Of a stretch of 54,806 bases of DNA, positions 37,403-44,004 are shown piece after piece. The stretch's first letter is position 1. The number at the start of each line of letters is the position of its first letter. Made by a program: the position numbers and the translations under genes. The notes under the pieces were generated by a model, which did no database searches, was not told the DNA's origin, and was given only the letters and a program-made list of their open reading frames with translations. Source of the stretch: Clostridia bacterium (lineage in GTDB: Bacteria; Bacillota; Clostridia; Saccharofermentanales; Saccharofermentanaceae); the NCBI GenBank assembly GCA_016287245.1, contig JAEEWG010000001.1, forward strand, positions 359,761 through 414,566, read 5' to 3'.

Positions 37403-38575
37403 TCAGATACGAGCTACGCCGCTCTTTCTTGCAGCCTCAGCAACTGCAGCAGCAACAGCCTTACCAACGCGCGGATCGAAAGCATCCGGCAGGATGTACT
37501 CAGGATTGAGTTCCTCATCGGAAACAACGCCTGCAATCGCATTAGCAGCAGCGATCTTCATCTCGTCGTTGATGTCAGAAGCACGTACATCAAGAGCACC
37601 ACGGAAGATACCCGGGAAAGCGAGTACGTTGTTTACCTGGTTCGGGAAGTCGGAACGGCCTGTAGCCATAACAGCAACGCCAGCCTTCTTAGCTTCATCC
37701 GGCAGGATCTCCGGTACAGGGTTAGCGCAGGCAAATACGATCGGATCTTTTGCCATGGTTGCTACCATCTCAGCTGTCAGTACGCCCGGAGCGGAAACAC
37801 CGATGAATACGTCAGCACCAACGATAACATCCTTGAGGGAACCCTTCTTCATCTTCTGGTTGGTGATTGCAGCGATCTCTTCCTTAGCGGAGTTGAGCTT
37901 CTCACGACCCTGGTAGATAGCACCGGTTCTATCGCAGAGAACAACGTCCTTAAGGCCACGGGAGATCAGGAGCTTCGTGATTGCTGTAGCAGCAGCGCCA
38001 GCGCCGTTAACTACAACAGAGATATCTTCGATCTTCTTGCCAACGATCTTAAGAGCATTTGTAAGACCTGCAAGAGTAATAACAGCTGTACCGTGCTGGT
38101 CATCGTGGAAGATCGGGATGTCACATCTTTCCTTGAGCTTCTTTTCGATCTCGAAGCATCTCGGAGCGGAGATATCCTCGAGGTTTACGCCGCCGAAAGA
38201 ACCAGCGAGAAGAGCAACTGTGTTAACGATATCGTCAACTTCCTTGGAACGGATGCAAAGCGGGAAAGCGTCTACATCACCGAAAGCCTTAAACAGAGCG
38301 CACTTACCTTCCATAACCGGCATACCTGCTTCCGGTCCGATATCACCGAGACCAAGAACAGCAGTTCCGTCTGTAACAACAGCTACGAGATTGTGACGAC
38401 GTGTATATTTGTAGGAGAGATCGACATCCTTGGAGATCTCGAGACACGGCTCAGCAACACCCGGTGTATATGCAACAGAAAGATCGTGCTTGGAAGCTAC
38501 AGGAGCACGTGTGATTACTTCGATTTTACCCTGCCATTCGGTATGCTTAAGAATGGCTTCTTCTTTAATATCCAT
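37403..38575 (-). CDS. NAD(P)-dependent malic enzyme (short bacterial type)
   Basis: Oxidises malate to pyruvate and CO2 with NAD(P). The 390-residue protein shows YTPGVAEPCLEI near residue 37, the metal/malate-binding IFHDDQHGTAVITLAG near residue 155, and the Rossmann nucleotide site VVNGAGAAATAITKLL near residue 185. Length fits the short malic enzymes. Promoter and ribosome site GTGGAGG are clear, and a hairpin follows it, so it is probably a single-gene unit. In anaerobes it supplies NADPH or pyruvate, depending on cofactor, which is not decided by the sequence. Confidence 0.95.
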   Translation of the reverse strand: MDIKEEAILKHTEWQGKIEVITRAPVASKHDLSVAYTPGVAEPCLEISKDVDLSYKYTRRHNLVAVVTDGTAVLGLGDIGPEAGMPVMEGKCALFKAFGDVDAFPLCIRSKEVDDIVNTVALLAGSFGGVNLEDISAPRCFEIEKKLKERCDIPIFHDDQHGTAVITLAGLTNALKIVGKKIEDISVVVNGAGAAATAITKLLISRGLKDVVLCDRTGAIYQGREKLNSAKEEIAAITNQKMKKGSLKDVIVGADVFIGVSAPGVLTAEMVATMAKDPIVFACANPVPEILPDEAKKAGVAVMATGRSDFPNQVNNVLAFPGIFRGALDVRASDINDEMKIAAANAIAGVVSDEELNPEYILPDAFDPRVGKAVAAAVAEAARKSGVARI

Positions 38576-38619
38576 AATTCAATCCTCCACATATGTATCT
38601 TTTTTACAGGAACATAACA

Positions 38620-38648
38620 ATAATAGGCAAACTTTACTATAATTTCAA
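38620..38648 (-). promoter_or_regulatory. Sigma-A promoter of malic enzyme
   Basis: On the minus strand TTGAAA (38648-38643) and TATTAT (38625-38620), 17 bases apart. Confidence 0.65.
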
Positions 38649-38725
38649 CCCATGAAATCACCAAAGATACCTATTAAAAAGAAAAGTTTAGGGGCATATT
38701 GCCAAATGAAAAAGGCAAATGAAAA

Positions 38726-39472
38726 TTAGTTTCGGTCGAGCACCGTGATCATGTGGTACCGAAGGCCCAGATTGCGGAAGATCACGAGGATGAGATAAGC
38801 GCGCAGGAAGCTCTCCACCATGCTCTGTCCGATGGATCCGTCGTTTAAGATCTTGTAGATCACAAAATGAATGACGGTATAGATCATCGAGACGACCGTA
38901 AGCTCAGCAAATATCGAAAGTTTGTGTCCGCGCGTCTTTCTAAAGCTTTCGACGATCGAGGTAAAAGGATCTCTCTTTTCAAAGAACACCAGACCCGGGA
39001 TCGCATAGCAGGCCGGAAGCAGGAAGATAACGACATACGGAAGATAGCTCAGTACCAGAAGCGAAGGTACGCAGATCACGGCAGAAAACAGGATCAGCCA
39101 CCAGATCCGCGAAAAATAGATCGAAGGTGCTTTTTTCAGACTGATATTTCTCTTGTCACAGGTAAAAAGGACGAAGTAGAAAAATCCGAGAAGATGCATC
39201 AGCGCCAGATATGCGCAGAATGCCATGAGATAGACGAGATTGGCCGTCGTGAAAACATCCGTAAACGGATGTGCAGAATAATAATCCGTAAAGCTGTCCG
39301 CCTCGAACATATCCTCATACCAGTACATGATCTGGGAAAAATCAGGATCTCCCGGCGGCGACAGCAGGATATAAAAAGAAACTCCCCACGCAAAAAGGAG
39401 GAGCAGCACTGCTGCCCACCTTTTGCTAAGAGAGTCTATTTTATACGATTCAAAAGGTTTCGAGAGGATCAT
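38726..39472 (-). CDS. Multi-spanning membrane protein, unknown function
   Basis: I do not recognise this 248-residue protein. It has about five hydrophobic segments (near residues 18-36, 77-102, 120-155 as two segments, 195-240) and conserved-looking basic loops (FTCDKRNISLKKAP; FEKRDPFTSIVESFRKTRGHK). No transporter signature is visible. It is the last gene of the minus-strand cassette, 19 bases after the 2Fe-2S ferredoxin-like gene, and could be part of that transcript or a passenger. Confidence 0.6.
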   Translation of the reverse strand: MILSKPFESYKIDSLSKRWAAVLLLLFAWGVSFYILLSPPGDPDFSQIMYWYEDMFEADSFTDYYSAHPFTDVFTTANLVYLMAFCAYLALMHLLGFFYFVLFTCDKRNISLKKAPSIYFSRIWWLILFSAVICVPSLLVLSYLPYVVIFLLPACYAIPGLVFFEKRDPFTSIVESFRKTRGHKLSIFAELTVVSMIYTVIHFVIYKILNDGSIGQSMVESFLRAYLILVIFRNLGLRYHMITVLDRN

Positions 39473-39491
39473 GCCGTCTCTATACCACCGA

Positions 39492-39857
39492 TCAGAGGTT
39501 AGCCGTAGCGATCGTCAGATCCTCGCAGACCTGACCATTAACGATGTGCTCAGCAACCATGCGCTTTGCCTTGTTCGGATCCATCTTGATATAGGTGACC
39601 TTGGAACCATCTGCATCAATTACTTCAACGATCGGCTCATACTTGCAAAGGCCGATGCAGCCTGTCATGGTAACAGCAACATCCTCGATACCTCTGGTCT
39701 TCAGCTCTTCAACGATAGCTGTCATGACCGGACGGGCACCAGCTGCGATACCGCAGGTAGCCATACCAACAACGATGCGCTTACCGGCTTCGGATCTAGC
39801 GGACATGTCGGACTTTGCCTTGTTCTTGATTGCTTCGAGTTCTGCTAATGATTTCAT
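39492..39857 (-). CDS. Thioredoxin-like [2Fe-2S] ferredoxin-domain protein (HndB-like)
   Basis: A 121-residue protein with Cys in GMATCGIAAGARP near residue 35 and in MTGCIGLCKYEP near residues 67-71, the pattern of the thioredoxin-like [2Fe-2S] ferredoxin domain seen in HndB/NuoE-like subunits. It would pass electrons in hydrogenase-related redox complexes. In many clostridia such a gene is followed by NuoE, NuoF and hydrogenase genes; none follow here. The ribosome site GGAGGT is strong. It lies 2 bases after the ATPase gene. Confidence 0.85.
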   Translation of the reverse strand: MKSLAELEAIKNKAKSDMSARSEAGKRIVVGMATCGIAAGARPVMTAIVEELKTRGIEDVAVTMTGCIGLCKYEPIVEVIDADGSKVTYIKMDPNKAKRMVAEHIVNGQVCEDLTIATANL

Positions 39858-39859
39858 AC

Positions 39860-40414
39860 TTATAAACCTCCAAGTATTGATTCTTGTTGTTCGCGATAAT
39901 AATCACACAAAAACAAATATATCTCCGGTTCCTGCAAGGACATTCCATCCAGCTTTTCCTTGATTTCGCGGGTATCGATGACCGATTCGCCGTTGACATC
40001 ATGCTTGAAGATCACGACAAAATCGCAGGTCTTCTCACAGGATCCGACTAAAGCGGCCAGTGACTCGCCCACATCTCCCAATGGAAGGCAGTCGATCGAA
40101 GAAGGCACCAGTGTAGCTACCACTTTCGTTCCCTCACCCAATTTGCTCGAGATCTCCAGGCTGCCGCCTGTCAGTTCACAAAGCTCCTTCAGAAGAGGAA
40201 GTCCCAATCCTACTTTTCTCGTACTTCTGGTCGTGGCAAAAGGATCAGTCACTTTCGATACGAATTCCTCGCTCATGCCGCACCCGTTATCGATAAATGA
40301 GATCACCAGGCGGTCTTCTTTCGATATCATGTTGATAGACAGGGTCACCAGCGAAGCGCCGGCTCTGGTCGAGTTCGTCAGGATATCCAGAATATGAAGC
40401 GATAATTCTCTCAA
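39860..40414 (-). CDS. GHKL ATPase-domain protein (histidine-kinase-like)
   Basis: A 184-residue protein with the GHKL ATP-binding fold: an Asn box near residue 14 (ILTNSTRAGAS), DNGCGM near residue 42, ATTRSTRKVGLGLPLLKE near residue 60 and a GEGTKV near residue 92, then about 80 residues with DFVVIFKHDVNGES. No phosphoacceptor His domain is present. Family members start near LRELSLHILDI, which fixes the start at a TTG codon (40414) behind GGGGAG. Function unknown; it belongs to the hydrogenase-type accessory cassette, probably as a regulatory ATPase. Confidence 0.82.
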   Translation of the reverse strand: MRELSLHILDILTNSTRAGASLVTLSINMISKEDRLVISFIDNGCGMSEEFVSKVTDPFATTRSTRKVGLGLPLLKELCELTGGSLEISSKLGEGTKVVATLVPSSIDCLPLGDVGESLAALVGSCEKTCDFVVIFKHDVNGESVIDTREIKEKLDGMSLQEPEIYLFLCDYYREQQESILGGL

Positions 40415-40498
40415 GATACTCCCCTTTTTCCTGCCTGAAAATACGGCGGGAAAAGCACTTTTCGTTCTATATTTGTTATTGTCAACGTTGCTATTATA

Positions 40499-41257
40499 TC
40501 ACTTTCTCATCAGATCCCGCAATGCATTGACGAATGTCCTTGCATCCATATCCGGATTTTTTTCAAGCGGAAGTTTCAACGAATATCCGGGATCGGCAAT
40601 GTCCGGAAGCTGATGGGCATCCGAGTCCACGATATAGTGATAGGAAGCAAGTTCCGGATGTTTGTCCCAGAACTCCGGGAGATTGCATCTTCTGCTGACT
40701 TCAAGCAGTCTCCCCTTCCACTCCTCCGGAACGGTACCGAGAGATGCGACCATGCTGTAGGAATCCTTGTCGATATGTGCAGGGATCGCCGCAGCCCCCA
40801 TGCTGTCGAGCTTTTCATAAAGTTCGATCATCGAAACGTCCGAACCGGTGGAAAGAAGGTACGGCAGTTCATCGACGATCTCATCGTCATCGTTCATGAC
40901 GTACTGGTTTCCGAATATCTCCACGCGGTTTTTGATCTTCGGCCGGTGGGCTGTCCAGTACTCTTCAAACTCCAAAGCTGTCGGCAGATCCGGGAAAAGA
41001 CCCAGCACATGAAAGCCTTCTGCGACTTCCACTTCCATGCCGGGGATCACTAAAGGTGCTTTCCCATGTTCTTTTTTCAGGAATTCAGAACAGCGGATCG
41101 CCGCTTCACAGTTTCTTGCTGAGCAGTGGTCCGTGATCGCGATGACATCCAGTCCGTTCAAAAGGGCCATAGATACCATATTCCCCGGTGTCATATCGTT
41201 TTCAGCACAGGGGGATACGGCAGAATGCATATGCAGATCACATACGAAAATGGCCAT
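40499..41257 (-). CDS. PHP-domain phosphoesterase
   Basis: A 252-residue PHP (polymerase and histidinol phosphatase) domain. Metal ligands: DLHMHSAVSPC near residue 7, VIAITDHCSARN near residue 38, and the later HIDKDS and DSDAHQLPD motifs. It could be a phosphoesterase or ribonuclease-type enzyme; the substrate is not known. It follows the DRTGG gene by 12 bases and is a regular member of the clostridial hydrogenase-type cassette. The ribosome site is weak (GGAAG). Confidence 0.88.
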   Translation of the reverse strand: MAIFVCDLHMHSAVSPCAENDMTPGNMVSMALLNGLDVIAITDHCSARNCEAAIRCSEFLKKEHGKAPLVIPGMEVEVAEGFHVLGLFPDLPTALEFEEYWTAHRPKIKNRVEIFGNQYVMNDDDEIVDELPYLLSTGSDVSMIELYEKLDSMGAAAIPAHIDKDSYSMVASLGTVPEEWKGRLLEVSRRCNLPEFWDKHPELASYHYIVDSDAHQLPDIADPGYSLKLPLEKNPDMDARTFVNALRDLMRK

Positions 41258-41269
41258 CCGTCTTCCAAC

Positions 41270-41617
41270 CTACGCTTCCATGGTTTCCATGATGCCGTTT
41301 AATACCGCACAGGCGGTATAGGTATCCATAGACGTACTGCACACACAGATCTCCTCGGCCTTCGCTTTTTCCAGGACCGCTTCCTGAAGGACGACATCCT
41401 CGGTCAGGATCACGAGGGGACACTCATTCAGGGAAGCAACAGCGATAACGTTCATGCTGTTTAAAATCGTGAACCAGCACTCATCGTTCTGCAGGTGTGC
41501 CATAACGTGCGAAAGCATATCGCCCGCATAGCCTTTTTTCACCTCGGCATCCGGACGGAAGACCTCTGTTAATACATTCAGATCCATCGCTTCAATTATC
41601 TCAGATACTGTTCTCAT
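41270..41617 (-). CDS. DRTGG-domain protein
   Basis: A 115-residue DRTGG-type domain, a ligand-binding unit of uncertain role found in phosphotransacetylase and HPr kinase-like proteins. The core is GYAGDMLSHVMAHLQNDECWFTI near residue 29 and MNVIAVASLNECPLVILTED near residue 55. Ribosome site AAAGGAG. It is one of two DRTGG proteins in this cassette (the other at 43436-43792). Confidence 0.85.
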   Translation of the reverse strand: MRTVSEIIEAMDLNVLTEVFRPDAEVKKGYAGDMLSHVMAHLQNDECWFTILNSMNVIAVASLNECPLVILTEDVVLQEAVLEKAKAEEICVCSTSMDTYTACAVLNGIMETMEA

Positions 41618-41639
41618 ATTGTCTCCTTTACAAAAAGGC

Positions 41640-42965
41640 CTATTCTTTCTTCATTCTCTTCTGGCGGATGATGCAGTTATTGATCGAAGCTCTTCCCTGC
41701 ACGATATCTTCGGCCATCGCGGCACAGGACGGAGCTCCGCATGCACCGCAGTCGAGCTGTGGAAGTGTTGCTAAGATCTCATCGATCTGCTCATACTTCG
41801 TCATGGCTTCACCGATATTCTCCGAAAGGCGCATCGCGTGGTTTTCCGGAAGCGGCAGTTCCCATACCTGTGGGATGATATCTTCTTCATGGACGATCAG
41901 CTGCGGGAAAAGCTGCTTTTCAAGATAAAAATCATGTACATGTTCACGAAGCTTCGCAACAGCCGCAAAGCGGTTCATGACCGTAAGCGGTCCGCCGATG
42001 CATCCGCCGAAACAGCAGGTCGCTTCGACATAGGCGATCTTCTTGATGTTATCTCTGTCGATCTCCTCTAAGATATCGATCACGTTCTCGATGCCGTCGA
42101 CCGACAGATAGTTCTCGATCATCATGCTCGTCGATTCCCCGCCGATGGCCGCACAGCGAAGTCCATTCGGGTCAGAGATGCGGATCGCTCTTTCCTCTTC
42201 ATGTGTAAGATGGTCATGGTCGGTAAGCTTATCGAGAAGCTTACGCAGCTGCGGATACACGTCATGCGTACCGACACAGGTGGAGATCAGAGACTTCTTC
42301 TTCCAAAGAGGATTAATGACCGACGTAACACGCGCCGGGCATGGAGAGATATAGCAAAGATAGATCAGCGACTTTTTGATCTGCAGTTTCTGGCACAGAT
42401 AATCGATCGCATACTGGGCAGTAAGCTCCAGCGGAGAATCCAGCGTGACCAGGTGGGAGATCAGTGCACGGTACTTCATCTGGATCAGTCTTACGACGAC
42501 AGGACATGTCGTACTGATCATCGGGAAGATCTCGCTCTTCTCATCTTCGGAAAGGCCCTCTAACTGGGACTGCTTTTCGTGAAGCATCTGACGTGCGGCA
42601 GATACGTATCCCGAATACCCGATGGACTCGTCAAAGACGTAGTCGAATCCCATCTGGCGGACACACTTCATGACATCGATACGCGTGGCGCTGTTTTCAA
42701 ACTGCGAAAATATCGCAGGGCTAACTATCGCGACTTTGACCTTACCGCTGGCGGCCGAAAGACGTTCCTCAAGCGTATCGGTCACGGCGATCTTGGCGTG
42801 ATAGGGGCAGATACGGATACACTGGGCGCAGTCGATACAGCGGATGTCGTAGATCGTCGCTTTTCCGCCGCGCACGCGGATCGCCTGTGTCGGGCATCCC
42901 TTACTGCAGGTGGTACATCCGACACAAAGATCCCCTATCAAAGATACACTGTGTAGTTTTTTCAC
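41640..42965 (-). CDS. [FeFe]-hydrogenase-like iron-sulfur protein with degenerate H-cluster motifs
   Basis: A 441-residue protein. The N-terminus has two 4Fe-4S motifs (CVGCTTCSKGCP near residue 14 and CIDCAQCIRICP near residue 39). The middle resembles the [FeFe]-hydrogenase H domain: TTCPVVVRLI near residue 155, SPCPARV near residue 207, CCFGGCIGGP near residue 315. The usual L1 (TSCCPxW), L2 (MPCxxKxxE) and L3 patterns are altered, yet Cys positions for a cubane remain. The C-terminus ends in LDCGACGAPSCAAMAEDI, a 4Fe-4S domain (PF04060-like). It resembles HfsB-type or group D sensory hydrogenase proteins and may sense redox state rather than make H2. The start is GTG with GAGAGGA before it. 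Confidence 0.82.
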   Translation of the reverse strand: MKKLHSVSLIGDLCVGCTTCSKGCPTQAIRVRGGKATIYDIRCIDCAQCIRICPYHAKIAVTDTLEERLSAASGKVKVAIVSPAIFSQFENSATRIDVMKCVRQMGFDYVFDESIGYSGYVSAARQMLHEKQSQLEGLSEDEKSEIFPMISTTCPVVVRLIQMKYRALISHLVTLDSPLELTAQYAIDYLCQKLQIKKSLIYLCYISPCPARVTSVINPLWKKKSLISTCVGTHDVYPQLRKLLDKLTDHDHLTHEEERAIRISDPNGLRCAAIGGESTSMMIENYLSVDGIENVIDILEEIDRDNIKKIAYVEATCCFGGCIGGPLTVMNRFAAVAKLREHVHDFYLEKQLFPQLIVHEEDIIPQVWELPLPENHAMRLSENIGEAMTKYEQIDEILATLPQLDCGACGAPSCAAMAEDIVQGRASINNCIIRQKRMKKE

Positions 42966-43016
42966 GTTATTCCTCTCAAGTTCCGGCAGCCGGGAGTCCC
43001 CTTCTGCCTTCAGTTA

Positions 43017-43439
43017 TCACGTAAACTGGACGGTCATCGTTACTTTGGTGCCTTCGCCTACCTTCGTATCGATATTGAGTTCATCGCAGTTCTTCTTAAT
43101 ATTCGGAAGTCCCATACCGGCTCCGAAGCCCATCTCACGGGCCAGATCCGGTGCGGTGGACCAACCGGCTACCATGGCCTGGTCCAGATCCGGTATGCCC
43201 GGACCGTGGTCTTCGATCACGATCACGACGCGGTCGGGATGCACTGTCACCTCCGCCATGCCGCCATGACCATGGATCACAGCATTGATCTCGGCTTCAT
43301 ACATGGCAATAGATGCTCTCTTGATGTCCTCGGCCTTTACGCCCAGACGGCTTAAAGACTTCTTCATGGAGGAGCTCGCTTCGCCCGCATGGGTGAAATC
43401 GTTATCCCTTATCTCATATTGGCGTACTAACGGTTCTAT
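43017..43439 (-). CDS. Anti-sigma (SpoIIAB-like) GHKL ATPase, apparent ATA start
   Basis: A 140-residue GHKL ATPase resembling anti-sigma-factor kinases: YEAEINAVIHGHGG near residue 50 (N box), EDHGPGIPDLDQAM near residue 77 and MGFGAGMGLPNIKKN near residue 104. The first ATG in frame is at 43367, but 24 upstream codons (EIRDNDFTHAGEASSS at their end) match the usual start of this family. No ATG, GTG or TTG lies there; a strong AAGGAGG ends seven bases before an ATA codon at 43439, which overlaps the TAG stop of the DRTGG gene. I therefore place the start at ATA, with the caution that a base error could fake it. Confidence 0.8.
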   Translation of the reverse strand: MEPLVRQYEIRDNDFTHAGEASSSMKKSLSRLGVKAEDIKRASIAMYEAEINAVIHGHGGMAEVTVHPDRVVIVIEDHGPGIPDLDQAMVAGWSTAPDLAREMGFGAGMGLPNIKKNCDELNIDTKVGEGTKVTMTVQFT

Positions 43440-43792
43440 ACGGCAGCCTCCTTACCACGAAGTCCAGCTTCGTAAAGAAGTCCGCAGCAGGTAAACATGG
43501 AAAGCGGGCTGGTCATCAGGCCGATACCCTTATCACGGGCAAGTTCCTGCATCGTCTCATCCGGAACCTTTCCACGGACGAAGATGATCACTTTTACATC
43601 GAGCATCTCGGCGGTACGGATCGTCTGAGGATTAACAAGACCCGTGATCATGATCTGACTGTCATCGGAACTAAAAGCCATTACATCACTCATCAGATCC
43701 GAGCCACAGGCGATCTTCAGGTCTTCCTCAAAACTCTCTGATTTTACGAGGATCTCTGCATTAAGAAGATCTGCGCAATCACAAACTTTCAT
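43436..43792 (-). CDS. DRTGG-domain protein
   Basis: A 118-residue DRTGG domain with a longer N-terminal arm. Core: IACGSDLMSDVMAFSSDDSQIMITG near residue 28 and VIIFVRGKVPDETMQEL near residue 67; ends in MTSPLSMFTCCGLLYEAGL. The ATG at 43792 has AGGAGGT six bases before it and is preferred to a start at 43858. It is the first gene of the redox-type cassette, and its stop overlaps the start of the ATPase gene. Confidence 0.87.
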   Translation of the reverse strand: MKVCDCADLLNAEILVKSESFEEDLKIACGSDLMSDVMAFSSDDSQIMITGLVNPQTIRTAEMLDVKVIIFVRGKVPDETMQELARDKGIGLMTSPLSMFTCCGLLYEAGLRGKEAAV

Positions 43793-43875
43793 ATTCTGAC
43801 CTCCTAAACCATGCGGGGTCCTCAAGGGGAAAAATGAGGATACTAGCTTTTCCCGCATCTATATAGAACTATTAT

Positions 43876-43893
43876 GTTAATTATATTATTAAC
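43876..43893. promoter_or_regulatory. Palindrome in the divergent promoter region
   Basis: GTTAAT-TATATT-ATTAAC, a perfect 6-6-6 palindrome between the cassette (-) and the glutamine synthetase (+). Its halves resemble Rex half-sites (TTGTTAA / TTAACAA) but with a wider spacer and flanking mismatches, so the binding protein is uncertain. Confidence 0.4.
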
Positions 43894-43961
43894 CTGTTGT
43901 TTGTGCTACAGAATTTCGTGGAATTTCTCTACATAACTTGTGAGGTAGTTCGGATTTTTAA

Positions 43962-43970
43962 TGGTATAAT
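43962..43970 (+). promoter_or_regulatory. Extended -10 promoter of the glutamine synthetase
   Basis: TGGTATAAT, a TGn-extended -10 element, 35 bases before the ATG. No good -35 box is seen at the usual distance. Confidence 0.55.
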
Positions 43971-44004
43971 GTCTCTGATTTCTTAATTGGAAGGGGCAAC
44001 CACC

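Noticed and set aside
43876..43893. Rex operator
   Set aside because: Spacer of 8 between half-sites and mismatched flanks differ from the clostridial Rex box I know, so I list it only as a palindrome.
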